Positions 25,315 through 32,621 of a stretch of DNA of 64,000 nucleotides are shown here, piece after piece. The stretch is taken from NCBI GenBank assembly GCA_963835855.1, contig CAWIHA010000020.1, positions 1 to 64,000 of the forward strand. Reading direction: 5' to 3'. Source of the stretch: CAWIHA01 sp963835855. Lineage in GTDB: Bacteria; Acidobacteriota; Terriglobia; Bryobacterales; Bryobacteraceae. Under the pieces are notes generated by a model, which was not told where the DNA came from, searched no databases, and saw nothing but the letters and a program-made list of their open reading frames with translations. Each line of letters opens with the position of its first letter. Position 1 is the stretch's first letter. Both the position numbers and the translations under genes were made by a program.

Positions 25315-26496
25315 ATGCGCTTACATGAACGCATGCGCGCGATTGGGCGGTTCGTACTTCTGGCTGCGGCACTTGCGCCGCTGGCCGCGACGGCGCGAAG
25401 CGCCGGAGGCGTAACGCAGATCGGCGGCGGCGAATTCCTCGTCTACGTCGGCACTTACACCGGTCACGAAAGCAAGGGCATCTACGCGTACCGCTTCGAT
25501 GCGCGCAGGGGCAAACTGACCGCGCTCGGCCTCGCCGCCGAAACGGCGAATCCCTCGTTTCTCGCCGTGCACCCGAACCACCGCTTTCTGTACGCGGTAA
25601 ACGAGGGGCATAAGGGCACGGTCAGCGCATTCTCGATCGACGCCATAACCGGCAAGCTCACGTTCCTGAACAAGGTCTCCTCGCGTGGGAGTGAGCCGTG
25701 CTACATCGCGGTAGATAAGAGCGGAAAGACCGCACTGGTGGCCAACTACGGCGACGGAATCTTCGCGGCCCTGCCCATCCGCGACGACGGACGGCTCGCC
25801 GATGCCGCTTCCTTCTCCGGCCACGCGGGTTTGCCGGTCTCGGGCCTCAACAGGAAACGGCAAGACCGGCCGCACGCCCACGCAATCGATCCCTCACCCG
25901 ACAATCGGTTTGCGCTCGGGGCCGATCTCGGCCTGGACAAGATTTTCATTTACAAACTCGACGCCGCCCGGGCTTCGCTCACGCCAGCCGGCCAGCCATT
26001 CGCGCAGGTCGAGCGGGGCGCGGGGCCTCGCCATCTGGCGTTTCATCCCAGCGCCAGGTTCGTCTACGCGGTCAACGAATTGAACTCCACAGTCACGGTG
26101 TTCGGCTACGGCGCCTCAGACGGCACGCTGAAGGAAATACAGCGCATCTCAACGCTGCCAAAGGACTACACAGGCGAGAACTACCCGGCTGAGATCCAGG
26201 TACACCCGAACGGCAAATTCCTTTACGTTTCAAACCGCGGACACGACAGCATCACCGTTTTCGGCATCGATCGAGACAGCGGCAAACTCACTCCCGTTCA
26301 GCAAGTGTCCACAAAGGGGAGGTGGCCGCGCCATCTTGCGCTCGACCCCTCCGGCGTGTTCCTTTTCGTTGCCAACCAGAATTCGGGAAACGTGGTCGTC
26401 TTCCACATCGACGCGGCCACTGGCCAGCTCAGGCCGGCCGGCCAATCGTTCGAGCTGCACGGGCCGGTCTGCGTGCGGTTCGTTCCGGTCCAATGA
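25315..26496 (+). CDS. Secreted lactonase family protein (6-phosphogluconolactonase/YbhE type)
   Basis: A 393-residue seven-bladed beta-propeller of the lactonase family. An N-terminal signal peptide (FVLLAAALAPLAATARSAGG) points to export. Repeated blade motifs such as VHPNHRFLYAVNEG, HPSARFVYAVNELNSTV, HPNGKFLYVSNRGHDS and DPSGVFLFVANQNSG are visible, with the family segment HAHAIDPSPDNRFALGADLGLD. Cytosolic relatives hydrolyse 6-phosphogluconolactone; with a signal peptide, a different extracellular lactone or a binding role is possible. Stands alone after the hydrogenase operon. Confidence 0.86.
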   Translation: MRLHERMRAIGRFVLLAAALAPLAATARSAGGVTQIGGGEFLVYVGTYTGHESKGIYAYRFDARRGKLTALGLAAETANPSFLAVHPNHRFLYAVNEGHKGTVSAFSIDAITGKLTFLNKVSSRGSEPCYIAVDKSGKTALVANYGDGIFAALPIRDDGRLADAASFSGHAGLPVSGLNRKRQDRPHAHAIDPSPDNRFALGADLGLDKIFIYKLDAARASLTPAGQPFAQVERGAGPRHLAFHPSARFVYAVNELNSTVTVFGYGASDGTLKEIQRISTLPKDYTGENYPAEIQVHPNGKFLYVSNRGHDSITVFGIDRDSGKLTPVQQVSTKGRWPRHLALDPSGVFLFVANQNSGNVVVFHIDAATGQLRPAGQSFELHGPVCVRFVPVQ

Positions 26497-26500
26497 TCGA

Positions 26501-26929
26501 TCAGGGGTTGCGCTGGACCAGCGAGCGCGGCTCGCTGCGCTTGATCTGTGCGCGGCGGCGGCCTTTGGCAAGATTGGCCGCGGCGCGGAGCCGTGCCACC
26601 TCGCCGATCTCAATGCGGTTCACCACCCGAACCGCTCCCGCCGATTTCGCCAGCCGCGTCGCCACTCCCTTGTGCTGCATCACGTCGGTTTGGCCTTCGA
26701 GTGTCGCAACGCCGCCCTGCACATGCACCTTGAAGTGATGGGATGCGATCTTCGACTGTGCGAACCGGGCGCGAATGGCGGTCTCGATCTGGCTGTCGGT
26801 CTTGCCGTTCGTGAGGGCCGCGGCAGCCCGATGCTGCGGCGCGCGCTTGGCGGCGTTCTGCGCCGGTGCCGGCCCCGCGAGTACGGCGGCCACCCACAGG
26901 AACACTACGAATCGGATCGAGTAGGACAT
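26501..26929 (-). CDS. Secreted BON-domain protein
   Basis: A 142-residue exported protein. The signal peptide MSYSIRFVVFLWVAAVLAG ends near APAQ. A BON domain follows: DSQIETAIRARFAQSKI, then VHVQGGVATLEGQT and GAVRVVNRIEI. A basic tail (KGRRRAQIKR) closes it. BON domains occur in periplasmic, membrane-associated stress proteins such as OsmY. The ATG at 26929 is chosen over the one at 26953 because it gives a clean signal peptide. It converges on the lactonase gene with four bases between stops. Confidence 0.8.
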   Translation of the reverse strand: MSYSIRFVVFLWVAAVLAGPAPAQNAAKRAPQHRAAAALTNGKTDSQIETAIRARFAQSKIASHHFKVHVQGGVATLEGQTDVMQHKGVATRLAKSAGAVRVVNRIEIGEVARLRAAANLAKGRRRAQIKRSEPRSLVQRNP

Positions 26930-27061
26930 GGGTATCCCTGTAAGTGAGTGCATTTGGCGGCGAGAATTCGCACCGCTCCAGCGGCATGTTTCCAGTTTCT
27001 GGAAGGATCGCGTACCACGGAGCGACTCTTTGACCGGTCCAAAACGGAGTAGAATCGACCC

Positions 27062-27406
27062 ATGATCAGCAGAAGGGCGCTGTTTGGCATCGGCCTCTGC
27101 GGTTGGCCCCGGTTGCTAAAGGGGCGCGCGCGACCGTATGAGGCCGGAGATCTCGTGAGGATAGTTGCACTTCCCTCCAACTGCCGCCGGCAATGGAAGA
27201 ACCGGAACATGGACGAGCACGTTGCGCTGCTCCGGGATTGCCTCGGCGGCGTATATCAGGTGGTCTACGTTGGAGAAGATGGGCGCCCGGAATTAGATGT
27301 CGCCACGACCGCGATTGCTCGCAATCCACGTCTTCTCGGGTGTGAGATTACCGTCGAACCGGAGTGCGTTGTTTTGGTCGCGGAACAAACTGCACGACAC
27401 AGTTGA
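27062..27406 (+). CDS. Hypothetical protein, 114 aa
   Basis: The protein begins with a twin-arginine-like stretch (SRRALFGIGL) but no clear hydrophobic signal core. The rest reads as a small beta-rich domain (AGDLVRIVALPSNC, then GGVYQVVYVGEDGRPELDV and CEITVEPECVVLVA). It may start further in. It lies 36 bases before another unknown gene on the same strand. No family recognised. Confidence 0.5.
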   Translation: MISRRALFGIGLCGWPRLLKGRARPYEAGDLVRIVALPSNCRRQWKNRNMDEHVALLRDCLGGVYQVVYVGEDGRPELDVATTAIARNPRLLGCEITVEPECVVLVAEQTARHS

Positions 27407-27442
27407 AGCCCGCACAATTCTTTAGGAGCGAAGGCCTCGCGC

Positions 27443-28210
27443 ATGATACCAACATTCGACGATCACGAGCGCACGATCCTGGACCGAATGCTGCTGAACC
27501 TCGCTCAGCAGAGGGCATCATTGCGCGCACCGAAGATGAAATTGGCGACCTTCGCTGCACGGAAGGGTATGGCATACCACGGAGAGCTAATGGTTATGGG
27601 CCGAGCCGGAAATGGAGGGTGGTCAGGTTGCACGGCTGATGAGGTGGTTGACCCCGCAGCCCGGAAGAAAGTCGTCGACAAAACAATAGTTTTCGGTCGG
27701 TGTCACGATAAATGCCCCATGCTATGGGTCACCAAGCAATGGGGAACTCGCAGCTCCGAAAAATACAGCACAAAGAGGTCAGCGTTCTGGCGGGTCATCC
27801 GCGCTGTGGTAAGAGAACTGGCCATTGCAGATGTCGAGGATCGCAGTTGGCCGTCCTCTCTGATTTGGACGAATCTTTACAAACTTGCGCCCTGGGAGGG
27901 CGGGAATCCCTCCGCCAGTCTGCGTCGAATGCAGTCTGCCGAATGCCTGCAGCTGCTGGAACTCGAGATCGCTGAGTGGAAGCCCAAACGGCTTCTCATG
28001 CTCACAGGTCTCGACTGGGGGAAGTGCTTGCTCGACAGGCTCAATGTCGTCAAAACGGCCTGCACGGGTGGGAATTTAGTAGACCTCGTGGGCAACGCCG
28101 TATTAGATGACTGCGGCAGGCACAGCGTGAGGATCGTAGTGGCAAAGCACCCTCAAGGCAAACCTGAAGAGCCCTTCGTTCAAGAGGTGGTCGCAGCGTT
28201 TCCACACTAG
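27443..28210 (+). CDS. Uncharacterised protein, possibly uracil-DNA-glycosylase-fold
   Basis: A 255-residue soluble protein. The central part WTNLYKLAPWEGGNPS, then ECLQLLELEIAEWKPKRLLM with LTGLDW, and a late KHPQGKPEEPFVQEVV resemble the order of motifs in the UDG superfamily (Asn-Lys loop, C..LE.EI..W.PK strand, HP loop). The usual N-terminal GxxPG motif is not obvious; VMGRAGNGGWSG stands near that place. The assignment is weak. It ends upstream of a strong bidirectional terminator. Confidence 0.5.
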   Translation: MIPTFDDHERTILDRMLLNLAQQRASLRAPKMKLATFAARKGMAYHGELMVMGRAGNGGWSGCTADEVVDPAARKKVVDKTIVFGRCHDKCPMLWVTKQWGTRSSEKYSTKRSAFWRVIRAVVRELAIADVEDRSWPSSLIWTNLYKLAPWEGGNPSASLRRMQSAECLQLLELEIAEWKPKRLLMLTGLDWGKCLLDRLNVVKTACTGGNLVDLVGNAVLDDCGRHSVRIVVAKHPQGKPEEPFVQEVVAAFPH

Positions 28211-28283
28211 CGGCACGTCTGTTGTCATGCGATGGCCCTTTCCCACTGGTCATACTTCATGACGCCCCTCGTGTGGTAGGATG

Positions 28284-28383
28284 ATAAAGCCCCGATGCGA
28301 AGGGGACCAAGAAGTCATCAATTCAGGGTCGAATTCTTTAGACACGGCGAAAAGGGCGCGCTTCGGCGTGCCCTTTTCTTTTC
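28284..28383 (+). ncRNA. Candidate small RNA ending in a strong terminator
   Basis: About 100 bases between the 27.4-kb gene and ribA. TAGGAT (28277-28282) can serve as -10, with a poor -35. The predicted transcript has a 5' hairpin CCCC-GATGCGAA-GGGG, an unpaired middle, then the 12-bp terminator hairpin and a T tract. That is the usual shape of an intergenic sRNA. It may instead be only the 3' UTR of the preceding gene. Confidence 0.4.
28350..28383 (+). terminator. Strong intrinsic (bidirectional) terminator
   Basis: AAAAGGGCGCGC-TTCG-GCGTGCCCTTTT makes a 12-bp stem (one G-U) with a UUCG tetraloop, followed by CTTTT. Read on the minus strand it also ends in a T run, so it can stop the converging ribA transcript. 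Confidence 0.88.
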
Positions 28384-28463
28384 CAGGGAAGTGCGCGAGT
28401 GCGCGGCGCTAAGGAAGAAGATCGCCGGCGATGGCGCATATCAAAGACGTTGGCGCCTTCTCC

Positions 28464-29086
28464 TTACAGCCCTTCAAGCAGGTGGCCGAGTTTCTCTCGC
28501 TTCGTGCGCAGGTAGTCTTCTGAAGCGCTGACCGGATCGGCCAGGCAGGGCACGCGTTCGGCAACGCGGATTCCTGCGCTTTCCAGGGCCCGAATCTTGT
28601 CCGGGTTGTTGGAGAGCAGCCGCACCGCTGGCGATCCCGAAATATCGCAGGATCGCGCCGGGCAGCTCGTAGCTGCGCAGGTCGGCTTCGAAGCCGAGGC
28701 GCTCGTTGGCCTCGACGGTATCCGCGCCGCTGGTCCTGCAACTCGTAGGCGCGCAACTTGTTCAGCAGGCCGATGCCGCGTCCTTCCTGGTGCTCGTAGA
28801 TCAACAAGCCGCGGCCTTCCTCGGCGATGCTCTCGAGCGAGAGCTCCAAGCTGCGCGCGGCAGTCGCAGCGCAGGCTGTGGAACACGTCGCCGGTAAGGC
28901 ACTGCGAATGGATGCGAACCAGCGGCGGCTCGGCCCCCTGCAGCTCGCCCATCGCCAGGACCACGGCCTCTTCGATCGTCACCGGCCTGCTCTTTCTGGA
29001 ATCCGAAGATGCGGAAGTGCCCGAAGCGGGTTGGGAAATCGGCTTCGGCGACCTTGCGGCAGTTCGGACGCGTCTGACTCGTTCAT
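28464..29086 (-). pseudogene. ribA: GTP cyclohydrolase II, broken by several frame changes
   Basis: Segments of a GTP cyclohydrolase II (riboflavin synthesis, GTP to the pyrimidine precursor) are conserved but spread over all three frames. In order: FPTRFGHFRIFGFQ; PLVRIHSQCLTGDVFHSLRC with the zinc cysteines; ELSLESIAEEGRGLLIYEHQ and EGRGIGLLNKLRAYELQDQ; ERLGFEADLRSYELPGAILRYF; RLLSNNPDKIRALESAGIRV. At least five single-base changes are needed, for example an extra G at CTTGGAGC (about 28850) and at GCGGTGCGG (about 28625). The protein pieces are otherwise family-like, so sequencing indels are as likely as a true pseudogene. Confidence 0.8.
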
Positions 29087-29116
29087 GCTGACTATCGTGA
29101 ACCTTATTTCCTTAAT

Positions 29117-29122
29117 TATAAT
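29117..29122 (+). promoter_or_regulatory. -10 box for the sensor kinase gene
   Basis: A perfect TATAAT stands 17 bases before the ATG at 29139, in an AT-rich island between divergent ribA and the kinase. No good -35 element is present at the normal spacing, so activation may be needed. Confidence 0.4.
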
Positions 29123-29138
29123 GGACTACCGGGCCTAG

Positions 29139-30437
29139 ATGCTGAAAGACAGTTGGTGGTGCTGTTGATACGCCTGGCGGTGGTGGCGTCGCTAGCCAGT
29201 ATTCTGGTCCGGTCGAACCGCTTCAAGCGGATGCTGCTGAGGGAGGAGCGCACTCTCAAGCAGCGGCTGCTGCTCGCGCTGAGCTTTTCGCTCATTTTCG
29301 GCGCGGGCGTGCCTGGTCCGGGTGATCCAGCACTATAAGCCGGTGGACCTCGGCCTCGAAGCCAGCCTCGTAGCCGGCCTGCTCGGCGGCTATGTCACGG
29401 GCCTGCTTTCGGGCGCGCTCATCTCGCTGCCCGCGATGATCCACCAGGAATACATCACGCTGCCTTTGCTGGTTGGCGTGGGCGTGCTCGGGGGGCTGCT
29501 GCGCGCCGCCGCGCCCGACCCGGAGGAGATCTGGCGCTTCTCGCCCTTCTTCGACCTCAGCCTCTACCGCGTCTTCAGGCGCCGTCAGGATCACGTCCGC
29601 GCTGCCTTCCAGATCGTCTTCCTGCTGGCGATTCTGTTCGCCGAATTCCTGCGGCTGACGCTCGGCCATTCTTTCCCGAAGCGGCTGTTCTCGTTGTATC
29701 CGTTCTGGCCGCATCCGCATCCGCTCAATTTTGTCGCGGTTTACGTGACGACGATATTCACCGTGACGCTGCCGCTCAAGGTCTGGAACAACTCGCGGAA
29801 TGAGACCAAGCTCGAGGAGCAGCAGCGCCTGCTGCTCGAGGCGCGGATGGACGCGCTCAGCCGCCAGATCAATCCGCATTTCCTGTTCAACACACTGAAC
29901 TCGGTCTCCTCGCTGATCCGCACCAATCCCCAGCAGGCCCGCGCCGTGGTCTACAAGCTCTCGAACATCCTCCGCCGCATGCTGCGCAAGCACGAGAACT
30001 TCAATCCGCTCAGCGAGGAGCTCGACTTCATCAACGATTACCTCTCCATAGAGATGATCCGCTTCGGCGAGAAACTGCGGTTTGAAAAGGAGGTGGACCC
30101 GGCCACTCTGGACCGGCTCGTCCCCAGCATGCTGCTGCAGCCGCTGATCGAGAACTGCGTCAAGCACGGCTTGAGCAGCAAGGTGGATGGCGGCATGGTG
30201 CGCTTTCGCAGCAGTCTTAAGGATGGCCGGCTGTATTTGCTGGTCGAGGACGATGGCGTCGGCATCCCAGAGGCCAAGCTGGCGACGTTACGGGAACAGG
30301 GCGTCGGCGTAAGCAATGTCGATGAGCGGCTCAAAGTCCTCTTCGGCGCCGACTACCGAATGCGCATTGACAGCAAACCCGGCCACGGCACCCGCGTCGA
30401 AATCGAGATTCCCGAGTTGCAGTCCAGCCCGCCTTAA
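29139..30437 (+). CDS. LytS-type sensor histidine kinase (two apparent frameshifts near the N-terminus)
   Basis: A membrane sensor kinase with 5TM-LytS-like helices (LEASLVAGLLGGYVTGLLSG and following), a coiled linker, a His_kinase domain (SRQINPHFLFNTLNSVSSLI, with the phospho-acceptor His) and a HATPase domain (LQPLIENCVKHG, VEDDGVGI, KPGHGTRVEIEI). The main frame opens at about 29313. The first helix lies in other frames: MLK at 29139, then LVVLLIRLAVVASLAS from about 29153. Two one-base shifts (near 29151 and 29311) would join them. No LytTR response regulator is adjacent. The four last bases overlap the converging PIN gene. Confidence 0.82.
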
Positions 30438-30910
30438 GCGCGATGCGCTTTCCTGCGCGGTGGAGGCGCGTGACGGTATGCTTCCAGGAACTCGCTTGGC
30501 TTGAGAATCTTTAGAGAAAGGGCCACGCGAGAGAGCAACTCCGAAATCTCATCCGCATTCTTTAGGAGCGGCTCGTCGAGTGTGATGAAGCACCGCCCAT
30601 ACTTCGCAGCCTCGAAGAGACGGAGTGCGTCCTTGCCTGGAATCAGTGCTGCAATCTCCCTGTGTACCGTCCGTTCGATGTCCGTCAGTTCGACGGGCTC
30701 TGTGTGAACGAAACCTTCGGCCTTCTGCCTTACCTCAATCGGTGTGTTCGGATGCTCTAATGCCGCCTTGACAGAGTGCGGTAAGAGAATCGTGAAGGCG
30801 CCCTCGTCGTGCAGCCGTAGAATCTCGTCCACCGCCGCGCCCTCAGGCCCGCCTGTTCGGTGGAGGACGTTGGCATCGATCAAGTTGTTGCCGTGACATG
30901 GGTCGAACAT
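30434..30910 (-). CDS. PIN-domain-like protein
   Basis: A 158-residue soluble protein. NLIDANVLHR near the N-terminus and CFITLDEPLLKNADEI near the C-terminus carry the spaced acidic residues of a PIN ribonuclease fold, with VKAALEHP and GKDALRLFEAAKYG between. No antitoxin-like gene is next to it, so it may be an orphan VapC-type or a housekeeping PIN protein. Domain assignment is by pattern only. Confidence 0.6.
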   Translation of the reverse strand: MFDPCHGNNLIDANVLHRTGGPEGAAVDEILRLHDEGAFTILLPHSVKAALEHPNTPIEVRQKAEGFVHTEPVELTDIERTVHREIAALIPGKDALRLFEAAKYGRCFITLDEPLLKNADEISELLSRVALSLKILKPSEFLEAYRHAPPPRRKAHRA

Positions 30911-31010
30911 GCAAAGCCTCCCTCAACAAATTTCATCCAATACTGCGACACAACGCTACCTTTGGCCATAATTGCAGTGGCGATGCACATGCGAAACTCT
31001 CAACTGCTCC

Positions 31011-32588
31011 TTACTTCTGCAACAGGAAGTTCCCCACGAACATCGCATCGATGCCCGAGGAGTAGAAGCTGCGAAGCGCGTCGCGCGGAGTCGTAACCAG
31101 CGGATCTCCGAAAAGGTTGAAGGAAGTATTGTAGAGCACGGGCAGGCCGGTGGACTTACCGGCGGCGTCGAGGAGCTTCCAGTAGAGCAGGTTGTCCTCG
31201 CGCGATACGGTGTGCACGCGGACCAGATCGTCCGCCAGAATCGCGCTCTCGAACACCTTGCGGTGCGCGGGCCGCACCCGGCCTACTGTCGCCAGGAAGC
31301 GCGCGTTAGGCCCCACCTCGAAGTACTCGGCGGCCAGCTCGGCCGGAACCGAAGCCGCAAATTTGCGGAAGGACTCGCGGTGCTTGATGTACCGGTTCAG
31401 ATTCTCGGTCGAGTACGGATTCAAGGGCGAGGCCAGGATGCTGCGGTTCCCCAGCGCGCGCGGCCCAAACTCCGTGCGGCCCTGCATCCAGGCGACGATC
31501 TTGTTATCGTTGATCTCGCCCACCGCGGTGCCGATCAGCTCGTCGGAGGTAAGCAAGTACCGGAACCGGAGCTTGCAGTTCTCCAGCACCTGCTTGATCT
31601 CCTCGGCGTCGTAACCCGGCCCCAGGCAGAAGTTGCCGATCACGGCGCGCTCCGTTTGCTGGCAGACGTTGTGCCAGGCGTAGAAAACGGCGCCGAGCGC
31701 GGTGCCTGCGTTGCCGGCCGCCGGCTGCATGAACACGTTTTCCCAATTGGGCGAGCGCTCGAGCTCGGAAATGAGCAGCGCGTTGAACGCCAGGCCGCCC
31801 GCCAGGCAAAGGTTCTTGCCCGAGCCGGCCATGGCGATCACGGTTTTCTCGATGGCGCGTTGAAGGCCTGCCGCGATGTCCGCCCGCATTTCTTCCGGGA
31901 TCGGCGCGCCGTCGGCAAGGCCAAGCCGCTTGTAGAATTTGGCGCTGAAGCCGCCGTGCCCGATCCGCTCGCTATCGAAGAACGAACGGTCTATCCGCGG
32001 CCATTCCCCGTCCCGCATTCCGATGATTTCGAGAAACAGAGGGGCGAGATCTTCCTTGCCGCTGGGCGAGAGCCATTGCAGTTTGTAGGCGTCGGCTTCC
32101 GGGTTGAACCCCAACAGTTCGGTCGCGCGCGCGTAAAGATCGCCCAGCGAGTCCGGATAGTACTGCTCTTTCTCGAGCACAATCTGATTCCCGGAAGCGC
32201 GCCAGCGCGCCGCGCAGCGAAAATCTCCGGCGCGGTCGAGCGTCAGCACGGTCGCTTCCGTAAACGGCGATGCGTAAAACGCCGAGGCTGCGTGCGCGGT
32301 GTGGTGGTCCACAAGCACGACGCGGCCGTTGGGAAACTCCGCCCGCAGCTTCAGGTGCAGCGCCGTCTCGGGGCCGGCGGCGAGCGGCCGTGCGATCGCC
32401 ACCAAATCCACCTGCTCGCGGCTCGCCTTCACCAGGCCCAGGCACACCGCAATCGCTTGTTCCGGCAGTGCGCCCGGGCGCGCCCACCGGGCCAGTTTCT
32501 TCTCTTCCACCGCGCCGGCCAGTACGCCGTCCTTCAATATGGCCGCCGCCGCTTCGCCCATGATGCCGCCAATTCCGAGGATGATCAT
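31011..32588 (-). CDS. Carbamoyltransferase, NodU/CmcH family
   Basis: A 525-residue O-carbamoyltransferase. The Kae1-like N-terminal domain opens MIILGIGG and holds the metal motif DHHTAHAASAFYASPF; LCLAGGLAFNALL lies further on. The C-terminal domain has WMQGRTEFGPRALGNRSIL and VLYNTSFNLFGDPLV. Such enzymes transfer carbamoyl from carbamoyl phosphate to hydroxyls of sugars or secondary metabolites. There are no biosynthetic neighbours, so the acceptor is unknown; cell-surface glycan is a reasonable guess. It follows glnS on the same strand with 33 bases between. Confidence 0.88.
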   Translation of the reverse strand: MIILGIGGIMGEAAAAILKDGVLAGAVEEKKLARWARPGALPEQAIAVCLGLVKASREQVDLVAIARPLAAGPETALHLKLRAEFPNGRVVLVDHHTAHAASAFYASPFTEATVLTLDRAGDFRCAARWRASGNQIVLEKEQYYPDSLGDLYARATELLGFNPEADAYKLQWLSPSGKEDLAPLFLEIIGMRDGEWPRIDRSFFDSERIGHGGFSAKFYKRLGLADGAPIPEEMRADIAAGLQRAIEKTVIAMAGSGKNLCLAGGLAFNALLISELERSPNWENVFMQPAAGNAGTALGAVFYAWHNVCQQTERAVIGNFCLGPGYDAEEIKQVLENCKLRFRYLLTSDELIGTAVGEINDNKIVAWMQGRTEFGPRALGNRSILASPLNPYSTENLNRYIKHRESFRKFAASVPAELAAEYFEVGPNARFLATVGRVRPAHRKVFESAILADDLVRVHTVSREDNLLYWKLLDAAGKSTGLPVLYNTSFNLFGDPLVTTPRDALRSFYSSGIDAMFVGNFLLQK

Positions 32589-32621
32589 TCCTATGCCTTA
32601 ACGAGCCGCGTTCACGGCTGC

